DNA of 64,000 bases from Myxococcus guangdongensis (GCF_024198255.1 NZ_JAJVKW010000003.1:868001-932000); one strand, 5' to 3'. Counted from the stretch's first letter, positions 36,884 to 45,682 are shown. The notes: generated by a model from the letters alone, not told the origin. Numbers and translations are program-made.

Positions 36884-38125
36884 GTGGCTGAGCGCGCGCG
36901 AGGACAGGCGTCCGGTGGGTGGCTGCGCTCCGTCGCCCGGCGGGTGAAGGACTGGGCGCGGGCGGTGCTCTCCGAGGAGGAGGCGGATTTCGCCGCGGCG
37001 CTCGCCCAGGCGCGGCTGGCTCCGGAGCGTGTGCGTCCCGCGACGAGCGGGTTGCCCATCACCGTGCCCCGTGGGCCTCCGCTGCCCCCCGCGTCCATCA
37101 AGATGGTGACGGCGCCCGCGGTGAGCGTGGGACCGCCGGAACACTGGCTGCGTGATGCGCAGGCACGGCGCGCCATGGGCCCTCCGGCGGACTGGGTGGC
37201 GCGGGTGCGCAAGGTCGCGCCCCACCTGGTCGAGGGGATGACGGACGAGACTCCCCCGCCGCCCTTGAGTGAAGCGCACCTGTCTGCTCGGGCGCGCATG
37301 ATGCTCTCCGGCAATACGACGGACGCGGAGCCTCGGCGTTCCTTGCCACCTTCCGCGATGGTGCCCTCGGTCCGCACGAGGCCCTCGCCTCCGCGCCTCT
37401 CGCGCAGGGTCGAATCCAGCGCCACCGCCGAGAACGGGCGAGAGGGAGGGATTGCGCCGTCGCCCGGGGGCTCCTCGCGCGCGTCTGCCTCCGAGGTGGC
37501 GACTCCAGTGGGCGCGAGGACGTCGAGCTCCTGGGCCCATCCCTTCGCATCGCCGCCGCACGCGCCCATTCCGTCGGAGCCCGCGCCGCTGCCCGTGGAG
37601 GGCCCCACGACGCCCGTTCCGCTGATGCTGCGGGGCGCGCCGTTCCCCCATCCGGTGCGCGTCGAGTCCACGCCGGTGTCGCCCTCGGAGGTGTGCGTGC
37701 CGCCGCTGGGGGAGTTGGACAGCGATGACGGGCTCAGCTCGTCGGGATTGCCGCACGGCATCTCGGCGTCGCGGGCGTTTGGCGTGCAGCGCCCCGTGAG
37801 CACGTCGGTGGCGGCTCCTCGTGCCCGTTCCACCGCGGAGCTGTGGATTCCGCGCCGGCCGACGCGTGAAACCGTGCCCGTGTACGCGGAGCCGGTGCAT
37901 CGCGAGCAGTACATCGCGAGTGGGCTTCGGACCGCTCCCGGGAGAACGGAGACCTGGCCTGGCGAGAGCGGTCAGGGAGGGGCGCGACAGGCGGCGTATC
38001 CGGTCGAGGAAGAAGCGGGGCAGCCCTCTTCTTCTTCGCGAGACACCGACGACGCGGACGCCGCGCATGAGCTGCGCCTGTGGGAGCGGATGCGCCGGCT
38101 CGAGCGGGAGCATCGAGGGGAGTGA
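36884..38125 (+). CDS. Proline/serine-rich protein of unknown function
   Basis: A 413-residue protein starting at GTG 36884, with GGAGGAGG nearby upstream. An N-terminal amphipathic region (WLRSVARRVKDWARAVLSEE) is followed by a long Pro/Ser/Ala/Arg-rich stretch (about 45-380) that looks disordered, and a charged C-terminal helix (HELRLWERMRRLEREHRGE). There is no signal peptide and no recognised domain. It lies 38 bp after the Pvc16-like gene, so the two are probably an operon. A linker, tether or effector-loading role for the partner is conceivable but unsupported. Confidence 0.65.
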   Translation: MAERARGQASGGWLRSVARRVKDWARAVLSEEEADFAAALAQARLAPERVRPATSGLPITVPRGPPLPPASIKMVTAPAVSVGPPEHWLRDAQARRAMGPPADWVARVRKVAPHLVEGMTDETPPPPLSEAHLSARARMMLSGNTTDAEPRRSLPPSAMVPSVRTRPSPPRLSRRVESSATAENGREGGIAPSPGGSSRASASEVATPVGARTSSSWAHPFASPPHAPIPSEPAPLPVEGPTTPVPLMLRGAPFPHPVRVESTPVSPSEVCVPPLGELDSDDGLSSSGLPHGISASRAFGVQRPVSTSVAAPRARSTAELWIPRRPTRETVPVYAEPVHREQYIASGLRTAPGRTETWPGESGQGGARQAAYPVEEEAGQPSSSSRDTDDADAAHELRLWERMRRLEREHRGE

Positions 38126-38197
38126 TGGCTCGCGGGGGCTCGTCCCGGCTGAGGGTTCGGGGCCTGAGTCGCTCGTCGTGAGGCGGGCCTTCCGCCG

Positions 38198-38761
38198 TCA
38201 CGAACCCGCGCCGTCTCCTGGCTCGGTGGGGAGGGTGTCCCACCAGCGCGGCTCGTCCAGGCTCTCCGCGGGAGACGGGAAGTAGAGGAGGGTGCCCCAT
38301 CGCTCCTGGGCCCACTGCCCCACCTCGAGGGCGACTGCTCGCGCGTCACCCGACCCCAGAACTTCGGGGCGCATCGTCACCAGCGGAGCGCAGGTGAAGC
38401 GAGGATGCGCGGTGGAGGCACCCGGCAGGATGGCGAAGACGTCGAGACACCATCCCAGTGAGTCGCCATCCCATTGCACCTCGATGGCCACGGGAGGACG
38501 CGGGAGCGCGTCGAGTGCTTCACGTGCCTTCGCGCGCCACGCCTCGGGAGACCGCTCTTTCCATCGACGCTTCGCCTCCGCCTCGCCGAACGCGGGGTGG
38601 AGCGTCTCCAGTTCCCCGGAACGACAGGTGAGTTGCTCGAGCGCCGTGGCGAGCGTGCAGCCCGTGCGCTCCCGCAGCAGGAAGATGGCCGCGAAGAACT
38701 CGCGCGAGAGCAGGAGCGGGTCGACCTCGACGAGGACCTCGGGTGGGATGGACGGGCTCAT
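38198..38761 (-). CDS. Hypothetical protein
   Basis: A 187-residue cytoplasmic protein starting MSPSIPPEVLVEVDPLLL at ATG 38761, with AGGA upstream. Residues 10-60 are helical (SREFFAAIFLLRERTGCTLA), and the rest is mixed with Trp-rich stretches (IEVQWDGDSLGWCLDVFAIL, WAQERWGTLLYF). No family is recognised. It is oriented against the proline-rich gene (convergent) and divergent from the three-paralog array, so its own transcription is expected. Context gives no function. Confidence 0.6.
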   Translation of the reverse strand: MSPSIPPEVLVEVDPLLLSREFFAAIFLLRERTGCTLATALEQLTCRSGELETLHPAFGEAEAKRRWKERSPEAWRAKAREALDALPRPPVAIEVQWDGDSLGWCLDVFAILPGASTAHPRFTCAPLVTMRPEVLGSGDARAVALEVGQWAQERWGTLLYFPSPAESLDEPRWWDTLPTEPGDGAGS

Positions 38762-38891
38762 GTTTCCTGGGAGGGTCGCGGGTGAATCCTTGCACGCGCA
38801 GGGACGGCGCGGAGGGACGAAGACCTGCTCGGGCAGCTGACCCGGGCGCGGCTCCCCGTCCACGCGCCTTGCCGGCTATGCTGTGCGCGCA

Positions 38892-40217
38892 ATGTCCGAA
38901 CGCACCCGAACCGGCGCCGCCTTGACGGAGTCGCGGGCGTCGGAGGGGGACCTGCGCCGCCGCCTGGAAGGGCGGGTGGAGCTCATCGAGTCAGCCCTCC
39001 GGCGCTACCGCCTGCTCGCTGAGCAGCTCGAGTCCCGTCGCTGGCGACGCAAGGTGCGCGCCGCGCCGAGCCTGCTTCGTGAGGTCGGAGAGCTGGAGGG
39101 TGCGCTGACCGAGGCGCTGGCACAGACCGAGCGACGATGCGACCTGGAGGGCGCGACGCACGACGCGCCGATTCGGAAGACGGTGCGGCGTGTGCGCAAA
39201 CTCCGGGCCCAGGTCGCCACCCTGGTCGACAAGAGGATGTACGAACTGCTGCTCCTCTCCGAGTCTCTGCCGCTGGAAACAGCGCTCGCGAAGCTCGAAG
39301 CCGCCTGTCTCCAGGAGGTCTCGCTCGAGCGGACACCGGGCGAACCGTTCTCGCTGCGCATCGGCTTCGTGGGCGGAGTGGTGCAGTACCTGCTGTCCAT
39401 GCTCTTGGTCCTGGGTGGATTCCTGGGGTGGGTGCTGTTCTTCGCGCTGGACGCCTGGCTCGGCCTGGGGGCGGCGCTGGCCATCACCGTGTCGTCGATG
39501 GGGCTGCTCATGTTCCTCACGGCGACCCTGTTGGGGCGTGAGGCACCGGACGTCGCCTGGCTGACGCCGGAGCGACTGGTGTGGATGGCCTCAGGAGGGG
39601 CGCCACCCGTGGCCGTGCGCCTGGATTCATTGGGCGAGGACGCCATTCGAATGGAGGCCGAGCTGGATACGGTGACGGTTCGAGGCGACAAGTACCTTCG
39701 ACTGTCCCGGCTCGGTCGTGGAGAGGCGGCGAGGTTGCGCGTGTTGCTCGAGTTGTTCCGTGCGCCTCAGGTCCGTGCCAACGCCTCGCGCGCCGAGCGA
39801 CCCGTGACGCTCGTGACCTATCCCGCGCAGCTTCGTCGCAACAAGGCGTGGACTCCGGGCCAGCTCGTGCTGTCGCATCGGGGTGCCTACTTCATTCCGG
39901 GCTCGGGCGCGGATGCGGGAGCGACCTTGCTGCGGACCGCGACGGGACGCAGGCTGGATTCACGGGTCGAGATGCCCTGGGTGCTGGAGGCACTTCGCTG
40001 GCATCCCGAGTCGGAGCTGGACGCGCTGCTGGCGCGGGCCATCGCGCAGTCAGGCGGAGTCGCCTGGGCCTCCGTGGATGTGCGCGTGTCTCCCGATGTG
40101 GAGGAGGAGCAGGACGTCCACCTGTCGCGAGGCACGGAGGTCCTGGTGGGCAAGCCGGCCTCCGAGGACCGAGGCACGGTCCTCCAACTGCTCCACGGCT
40201 GGGGTGGTGGGGCATAA
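38892..40217 (+). CDS. Tandem-paralog membrane protein, copy A
   Basis: A 441-residue protein of a family with three neighbouring copies. The start MSERTRTG is at ATG 38892; an ATG at 38883 is also in frame. Layout: basic helical or coiled-coil N-terminus (about 15-140, with LEGRVELIESALRRYRLL), two membrane segments (about 155-225), then two beta-rich domains. The first begins at AWLTPERLVWMA (WLTPERL..V.LDSLG pattern, like bacterial PH domains) and the second at ERPVTLVTYPAQLRR (through GQLVLSHRGAYFIP). Between them is a helix conserved in copy B (LRVLLELFRAPQVRANASRA). No known function. The gene seems to have its own TATGCT-containing start region, matched in copy B. Confidence 0.75.
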   Translation: MSERTRTGAALTESRASEGDLRRRLEGRVELIESALRRYRLLAEQLESRRWRRKVRAAPSLLREVGELEGALTEALAQTERRCDLEGATHDAPIRKTVRRVRKLRAQVATLVDKRMYELLLLSESLPLETALAKLEAACLQEVSLERTPGEPFSLRIGFVGGVVQYLLSMLLVLGGFLGWVLFFALDAWLGLGAALAITVSSMGLLMFLTATLLGREAPDVAWLTPERLVWMASGGAPPVAVRLDSLGEDAIRMEAELDTVTVRGDKYLRLSRLGRGEAARLRVLLELFRAPQVRANASRAERPVTLVTYPAQLRRNKAWTPGQLVLSHRGAYFIPGSGADAGATLLRTATGRRLDSRVEMPWVLEALRWHPESELDALLARAIAQSGGVAWASVDVRVSPDVEEEQDVHLSRGTEVLVGKPASEDRGTVLQLLHGWGGGA

Positions 40218-40264
40218 CGCTCACCGCCCAACGCGGGAGCTTGTCTGTCTATGCTGTGAGCGCG

Positions 40265-41599
40265 ATGTCCGAACGCGTCCGCGCCGCCAGCGCCGTCCTG
40301 TCCGAGCCGCCAGCGTCGGAAGAAGACCTGCGTCTGCGCCTGGAAGGCAAGGTGGAGTTCATCGAGGTGGCCCTCTATCGCTACGCGCCGCTCGTGGATG
40401 CCCTCGCGTCACGCCACTGGTTGCGCAACCTGCGCGCGACGCCGGACCTGTTGCGCAAGGTCCGCGAACTGGAGGGCCTGCTGCCCGAGGTGCTGGTGCA
40501 CCTGGAGCAGCGGGGTAACCAGGACGGCTGGCCCCGTGGCTCACGGATTCCGAGCCGGTTGCGTCGGTTGCGCAAGGTCCGGGAGCGGGTCTTCAAACTG
40601 CTCCATCGCAAGGTGGGCATGTTGCTCCTGCTCGACGAGCACACGCCCCAGCGCGAGGCACTCGCGAGGCTGGAGTCCTATTGTCTCGAGGAGTCCCCCG
40701 TCGCTCCGACACCGGACGGGTCCTTCGCGATGCACGTCGGCTCCGCGCCCGAGGTGATGCGCTACGTCTATCCCGTGTTGGCCTTCATGGTGGGCTCGCT
40801 GGCGACCGTGGGGCTCATGGCCCACCAGTTCTCCATGTTGGCGGCGATGCTGTTCGGCCTCCTCATGTTCTTTCTGTGGCCCGTGCCGGCCGTCCTGATG
40901 GCCATGTGGATGACCCGAACCCCCGGGGCCGCATGGCTGACGCCGGAGCGACTCGTGTGGTTGGCCCCACGTGGGGAGCCGTCCGCGTCCGTGCGACTGG
41001 ACTCGCTGGGAGATGCCAGCGTCCAACTGGAGCACGCGCGAAGAGGGACGCTGCGACTGCGGGGCAATCGGGGGGTCCGCCTTCCCCGGCTCGGTCGTGA
41101 GAAGGCGGCGAGGCTGCGCGTATGGCTCGAGCTGTTCCGCGCGCCCCAGGTCCGGGCCAACGCCGCGCGAGCCGAGCGACCGGTGGAGCTGGTGACCTGG
41201 CCCGCGCGGCTTCGTCGCCACGGGGCCTGGACCTCGGGCCAGCTCTTGATGTCGCCTCGAGGCGTCTCCTTCCTCCCAGCGCCCGAGCCAGGCGCCGCGC
41301 TGATGAAGGCCGCGACGGGGCGGACGCTGGACGGACGCGTCGAGCTGGCCTGGGTGCTGGAGGGGCTTCGCTGGCAGCCCGAGTCGGAGCTGGAGGCCTT
41401 GCTGGCACGTGCGGTGGAGGCGTCCGGTGGCGCGGCCTGGCCTTCCGAGGAGGTGCGGGTGGCTCCTGGTGTCGAGGGGGCACGGGAGGTCCACCTGGTG
41501 CGTGGCGAAGAGGCGCTCGTGGGCATGCCCGGCAAGGAGGAGCGGAACACCGTCCTCGAGCGACTTCACGCCTGGGCATCTCGCGTGACGACCCGGTAG
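40265..41599 (+). CDS. Tandem-paralog membrane protein, copy B
   Basis: A 444-residue paralogue of the preceding gene, with the same layout: N-terminal helices (LEGKVEFIEVALYRYAPL), two membrane segments (about 160-215), then two PH-like beta domains. The region AWLTPERLVWLAP, then VRLDSLGDASVQLEH, and FRAPQVRANAARAERPVELV, is nearly superposable on copy A. It starts MSERVRAASAV at ATG 40265, 47 bp after copy A. The 14 bases before the start and the first codons resemble those of copy A, so the duplication included the promoter or start region. Function unknown. Confidence 0.75.
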   Translation: MSERVRAASAVLSEPPASEEDLRLRLEGKVEFIEVALYRYAPLVDALASRHWLRNLRATPDLLRKVRELEGLLPEVLVHLEQRGNQDGWPRGSRIPSRLRRLRKVRERVFKLLHRKVGMLLLLDEHTPQREALARLESYCLEESPVAPTPDGSFAMHVGSAPEVMRYVYPVLAFMVGSLATVGLMAHQFSMLAAMLFGLLMFFLWPVPAVLMAMWMTRTPGAAWLTPERLVWLAPRGEPSASVRLDSLGDASVQLEHARRGTLRLRGNRGVRLPRLGREKAARLRVWLELFRAPQVRANAARAERPVELVTWPARLRRHGAWTSGQLLMSPRGVSFLPAPEPGAALMKAATGRTLDGRVELAWVLEGLRWQPESELEALLARAVEASGGAAWPSEEVRVAPGVEGAREVHLVRGEEALVGMPGKEERNTVLERLHAWASRVTTR

Positions 41600-41611
41600 C
41601 CTCTCGAAGTC

Positions 41612-42916
41612 ATGTCCCGACAAGACCTCGCCAAGAGGGTGCCCCGCGAAGGCCCCGCCTCCGAGGCCGTGCGTCTCCAACTGGAGGGGCGCGCGGAGGT
41701 CTTGGAGTCCGCGCATGAGCGCACCGCCGCGCTGGAGTCCGCGCTGCGCAGCCGCGCCTGGAAGCGCAAGCTGCGCGCGAAGCCCACGCTCGTCGAGGAG
41801 TGGCTGGAGCACCAACCCCGAGTCACGGAGGCCCTGGCGCACGCGAAGCGCCGCGCCGAGCGCGAGGCCTGGCCTGAATCGTTGCCCCTGATGCGCGTGC
41901 TGCGGGAGCTGGACGCGAGAGCGAAGCGACTGGGGCCGCTGGTGCGACGGCGGCTCTCCCGCCACACGTTCGTGTCCGGACCCATCGCGCTGCCCGCGGA
42001 GCTGCGCCGGCTGGACCTGCTCGCGAAGCAGCGGGTGTCCCAGACGCTCGAGGAGGGCGAGGTGTTGCTGTTCCAGACCCAGCGCTCCGGCTCGGTGCCC
42101 GTCCGGCAGACGCCGCTGCGCTGGTCCTCACTGGCGCTGGCGGTGCTGGGCGTGTCCGCGCTCATCTCCTTCCTGCCGGTGGATGGGCGACCGGTCGGTG
42201 GCTGGCTGTTGATGGCGCTCCTCATCGCCCCCCTGGTCATGATGCTGCTACGCTCCGGCTGGCTCACGCTGACGAGCGAGCGGCTCATGTGGAACCCGGT
42301 GTTCGGTGAGGCCGTGTCGGTGCCCCTGTCCTCCATCGCGCCGGGGGGAATCGAGGTGGGCCGGATGTTCTCCCTGAAGGTGGACGGGACACCGGGCGTC
42401 ACGGTGCCCTACCTCATGGAGTCCAGCCTGGTCGCCACGCTGCTCGAGCTGCACACCCAGGCTCCGCTGCGAGGGCTGGCGCGCTCTGGGGTGCGGCTGG
42501 AGAACGCGGTCCTCTATCCGGCGACGCTGCGTGAGGACGGGCAAGGGCGCTCGGGCTGGGCGGTGCTGCGGCCCGGCGGCGTGTCCTTCGTCCCCGATGA
42601 CCAGGGCCCCCAGGCGCTCGCCACCGTGCTGGGGCGGCCGAGCGCGATTCAGGCCGAGGTGGGCTGGGTGTTGGACCAGCTGAGATGGATGCCCGACTCG
42701 GAGCTCGACGGCGTGCTGGCGCGGGTGGTGGAGGCCACCGGGGGCGTGAGCTGGTCAGCCTGGGAGACCTCGCGACGCGGCGATGTGCCGCTGTGGAAGC
42801 GACTGACGCTCGCCCACGGCCATCGGGTGCTCAGTGGACAGGTGGAGTGGTCCTCGCTGAGCGCGACCGAGAAGGTGCTGCGCTTCTGGCCGGAGGGCGG
42901 AGGTCACCCGAAGTGA
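41612..42916 (+). CDS. Tandem-paralog membrane protein, copy C (diverged)
   Basis: A 434-residue third member of the array, 12 bp after copy B, starting MSRQDLAKRVPREG. It keeps the basic helical N-terminus (LEGRAEVLESAHERTAALESA), two membrane segments (about 170-215), LTSERLMWNPVFGEAVSVPL in place of LTPERLVWMA, a PH-like C-terminal half with GWAVLRPGGVSFVPDDQ, and the shared LDQLRWMPDSELDGVLARVV segment. It is clearly less similar to A and B than they are to each other. Tight spacing means B and C are probably cotranscribed. Function unknown. Confidence 0.75.
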   Translation: MSRQDLAKRVPREGPASEAVRLQLEGRAEVLESAHERTAALESALRSRAWKRKLRAKPTLVEEWLEHQPRVTEALAHAKRRAEREAWPESLPLMRVLRELDARAKRLGPLVRRRLSRHTFVSGPIALPAELRRLDLLAKQRVSQTLEEGEVLLFQTQRSGSVPVRQTPLRWSSLALAVLGVSALISFLPVDGRPVGGWLLMALLIAPLVMMLLRSGWLTLTSERLMWNPVFGEAVSVPLSSIAPGGIEVGRMFSLKVDGTPGVTVPYLMESSLVATLLELHTQAPLRGLARSGVRLENAVLYPATLREDGQGRSGWAVLRPGGVSFVPDDQGPQALATVLGRPSAIQAEVGWVLDQLRWMPDSELDGVLARVVEATGGVSWSAWETSRRGDVPLWKRLTLAHGHRVLSGQVEWSSLSATEKVLRFWPEGGGHPK

Positions 42917-42944
42917 GCAGGCCCACCTCGGGTGCCTCACGTGC

Positions 42945-43484
42945 TCAGCGCTGCACGTCGTACTGCAGCAGCACCACGCCGTTCCGGTAGACCTTGGTCG
43001 AGCGCAGCTCCAGGTTCAGGTGCTTGTCCAGCCGGGAGACCAGCGGGATGCCCGCGCCGAGCAGCCGCGGGTTGAGCTTGATGAGCACCTCGTCCACCAG
43101 CCCCGCGGCGAAGAGCTGCGCGGCCAGTTCCCCACCGCCCGACAGGTAGATGCCCTTGCCCTCCTTCGCCTTCAGCGCGCGCACCGCGCCGACGACGTCG
43201 TCCGAGATGAGCTTCACCCGGGGATTCGGAGCCTCCTTCAGGCTGCGCGAGACGACGAACGTCTCCAGGTTCGGGTAGGGGTCCGTGACCTGGAACTTCA
43301 GGCCGACCTCGTACGTCTTTCGGCCCATCAGCACCGTGTCGTAGCTGTTGTTCAGCGCGGCCATGTACTCGGTGGTGTGGTCGCCCTCGAAGACGAAGAA
43401 GTCGAAGGAGTCGTCCTGGCGGGCGATGTAGCCGTCGACGGTGGTGGCGACGTGGTACGTGAGCTTGCGCGTCTGGGATTGCAT
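42945..43484 (-). CDS. Dihydrofolate reductase/RibD C-terminal family protein
   Basis: A 179-residue NADPH-binding reductase-like protein starting at ATG 43484, with GAGG upstream. Motifs are VATTVDGYIARQDDSFDFF, VLMGRKTYEVGLKF, YLSGGGELAAQLFAAGL and KLNPRLLGAGIPLV, as in the RibD_C/DHFR-like family (YyaP/YwjB type). These proteins have no firmly known substrate; true folate reductase activity is unlikely. It is convergent with the paralog array, 28 bp away, and is probably transcribed alone. Confidence 0.88.
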   Translation of the reverse strand: MQSQTRKLTYHVATTVDGYIARQDDSFDFFVFEGDHTTEYMAALNNSYDTVLMGRKTYEVGLKFQVTDPYPNLETFVVSRSLKEAPNPRVKLISDDVVGAVRALKAKEGKGIYLSGGGELAAQLFAAGLVDEVLIKLNPRLLGAGIPLVSRLDKHLNLELRSTKVYRNGVVLLQYDVQR

Positions 43485-43743
43485 ACAGAGACCTCGAGAG
43501 GGGCTGTGTCCCGCCGCGCACACGGGTGGCGCTCCGCGCCGGAAGGCCGCGGTGGGACAGGGATGGGAAGCGTCACGGGCCGCGAGGGCGCGTGGCGCAC
43601 GCTCTGGATTCCTGGGGAACACTCCGCTGTCCACGTGGACTCACGCCGAGCACATTCGACGCCCGCACGGACTCGAGAGAGCCGAGGGCGAGGTGCGCTT
43701 CGAGGAGCGGAGGTGTCAGTAGGAGGAGGTCATGGACAGCGCG

Positions 43744-43762
43744 GTTTCCCGCGCCGGGAAAC
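43744..43762. promoter_or_regulatory. Palindrome GTTTCCCG-CGC-CGGGAAAC
   Basis: Perfect 8-bp half-sites around a 3-bp centre, about 260 bp upstream of the reductase start. It could be a dimeric regulator site or an RNA hairpin. Confidence 0.4.
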
Positions 43763-43814
43763 ACAATGGACCTGCCCTCGTATGAATGCAAGGGCTTGCG
43801 TGGCGACGTGTCCC

Positions 43815-43852
43815 GCTCCGACACCGGACGAGCGTTCGTGCGATGTCGGAGC
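43815..43852 (-). terminator. Terminator hairpin after the repeat lipoprotein gene
   Basis: Perfect 9-bp outer stem GCTCCGACA / TGTCGGAGC with a further short inner stem (ACGA/TCGT), 13 bp after the stop codon on the minus strand. Confidence 0.6.
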
Positions 43853-43864
43853 GAGGAATGTTCT

Positions 43865-45682
43865 TCACAGGTCGAGGATGAAGGTCTCGAGCTCTTCGTG
43901 CTCGGGGTCTGTCACCGTCGACGGGTCATTGTCGTTCGTGTCGTCGCCGAAGATGGACAGGCCCGGAGGCACCGTGGTGCCGATGCACAGGATGCGTCGA
44001 GGCTCGGTGCCCACGCCGTCGCCGTCGTTGTCCGGGTATAGCACGGCCCAGCGGATGAGCGCCGCGTCCGCGTCATCGCAGTCGTTGCCCGTGGCCTTGA
44101 TGAAGTAGGGCGCGGGGAGCGTGGCGGCGGCGCAGAGGGTGCCGGACTCGGGCGTGGTGAAGCCGTCCTCGTCGCGGTCCACGTGCTGGTACGCATGGCT
44201 CACCCAGCGACTGGCGTCGTCGTCCGCGCAATCGCTTCCCAACAGCGACCGGTTCGCGGGCGTCTGCCCGTTGGTGCACTGGTCCGCCGCGACGCCCGCG
44301 CCCACGCCGTCCCCATCCAGGTCCGGCCACGTGCGCAGCGTCTTGTGCACCGACGCGTTCGTGTCGTCGCAGTCAGGGCCCACGGAGAGGTTGAGGTAGC
44401 CCGCGGGCAGCGCCTCGCCCGCGCAGAGCTGGCCCGGGGCGGCCACGGTGTACCTGTCGCCATCCACGTCCCGATAGGCATAGGACAGCCATTGCCACCG
44501 CGTGGCGTCGTCGTCCGCGCAGTCCTCGCCGCTCGTCGCGTAGCCCGAGGGCCGGGTGGTGCTCGCGCACACGGAGACCCTGGGGCCCGCGCCCACGCCG
44601 TCTCCATCCGCGTCCCGGTAGAGGTCCCAGCGCACGCGGACCGTGGCGTCCTGGTCATCGCAGTCCGAGCCTCGGGCGAGGGTGAGGTAGCCCGGCGGGA
44701 GCTCCTGGCCGGCACAGACCTTCCCAGGGGACGACACCGTGTCCCCATCGCCATCCGCATCCCGGTAGGCGTAGTCGAGCTGCCGCCAGCGGGTGGCGTC
44801 CTCGGGCGCGCAGTCATTGCTGGAGAAGGCGTGGCCGGCGGCCGGCGTGTTGCCCATGCAGCGCAGGAGCATCGGGCCGGCGCCGACCCCGTCGCCATCC
44901 GTGTCCGCGAAGACGCCGGACATCCAGAACTTCGTCGCGTCCGTGTCGTCGCAGTCCGCGGGCAGCCAGGCGTCGAGGTACCCCGCGGGCAGCGGCTCGT
45001 CGCGGCCCAGGCAGAGCTGCCCGAAGGACTCCACGCCCGTCCCGTCCAGGTCCTGGTCCCGGTAGAGATAGGTGCGGCTCGCGCTGCGCAGCGGGTCATC
45101 GGGCGCGCAGTCACCCGAGAGGCTCGCGTGGCCCTTGGGCAGCGGCTTGCCGGCGCAGACGTCGAGGGGCGCGGCGCCATCGCCCACGCCGTCCCCGTCC
45201 ACGTCGGCGTAGACCACGGTGGACGCCTGGTAGCGCCCATCCTGGTCATCGCAGTCCGGCGGTCCCGGCTGCTCGCGGTAGCGCAGGAGGAGGTCCCCCA
45301 CGCAGGCGCTCACGGGCCCGGGACCCGTGGCCCCGTCCACGTCGGAGTCCGGATACAGCCCGGTGGCGTTCCGCCAGGCGCTGGCGTCCGTCGGGGCGCA
45401 GTCTCCCTCCAGGGGGGACCAGCCCGGGGGCAGGCTGTTGGAGGCACACACCTTCTGCCCAGGGCCATGCCCCCATCCATCCCTGTCGGTGTCCTCGTAG
45501 GCCCACTGCTCCCGCCAGCGCTGGCGGTCCGTGGGAGCGCAGTCCTGCGCGTCCACGACGCCGTCGCCGTCCGAGTCCTGTGGTGTCTTCTTGCCGCCCT
45601 CCTCGAGCCCGCTGCCACAGCCGACCAGCAGCGTCGTCAGGGCCAGCGCGAGCGGCAGCCAGCTGCCTTGCGTCGTGCGCAT
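43865..45682 (-). CDS. Lipoprotein with eleven Asp-rich putative metal-binding repeats
   Basis: A 605-residue lipoprotein (start ATG 45682; lipobox LLVGC). After a short linker it consists of about 50-residue units, each with a YxDxDxDGxG loop (for example YRDADGDGVGAGP) and a DC motif. Eleven DC(A/D)xxD motifs can be counted, largely alternating between DCAPxD/DCADDD and DCDDxD types. Each unit also has a Cys before P.GY/P.GH. This is the putative metal-binding motif family common in myxobacteria, related to thrombospondin type 3 calcium-binding repeats. It is probably exposed at the cell surface and calcium-dependent. It is cotranscribed with the small secreted protein gene 22 bp upstream. 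Confidence 0.88.
   Translation of the reverse strand: MRTTQGSWLPLALALTTLLVGCGSGLEEGGKKTPQDSDGDGVVDAQDCAPTDRQRWREQWAYEDTDRDGWGHGPGQKVCASNSLPPGWSPLEGDCAPTDASAWRNATGLYPDSDVDGATGPGPVSACVGDLLLRYREQPGPPDCDDQDGRYQASTVVYADVDGDGVGDGAAPLDVCAGKPLPKGHASLSGDCAPDDPLRSASRTYLYRDQDLDGTGVESFGQLCLGRDEPLPAGYLDAWLPADCDDTDATKFWMSGVFADTDGDGVGAGPMLLRCMGNTPAAGHAFSSNDCAPEDATRWRQLDYAYRDADGDGDTVSSPGKVCAGQELPPGYLTLARGSDCDDQDATVRVRWDLYRDADGDGVGAGPRVSVCASTTRPSGYATSGEDCADDDATRWQWLSYAYRDVDGDRYTVAAPGQLCAGEALPAGYLNLSVGPDCDDTNASVHKTLRTWPDLDGDGVGAGVAADQCTNGQTPANRSLLGSDCADDDASRWVSHAYQHVDRDEDGFTTPESGTLCAAATLPAPYFIKATGNDCDDADAALIRWAVLYPDNDGDGVGTEPRRILCIGTTVPPGLSIFGDDTNDNDPSTVTDPEHEELETFILDL

Larger units (their letters stand above)
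43485..43864. other. Intergenic region with palindrome and terminator
   Basis: 380 bases between two same-strand genes. It holds a terminator hairpin for the upstream lipoprotein gene (43815-43852), a perfect palindrome GTTTCCCG-CGC-CGGGAAAC (43744-43762), and presumably the promoter of the reductase gene. No coding frame is convincing. Confidence 0.5.
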
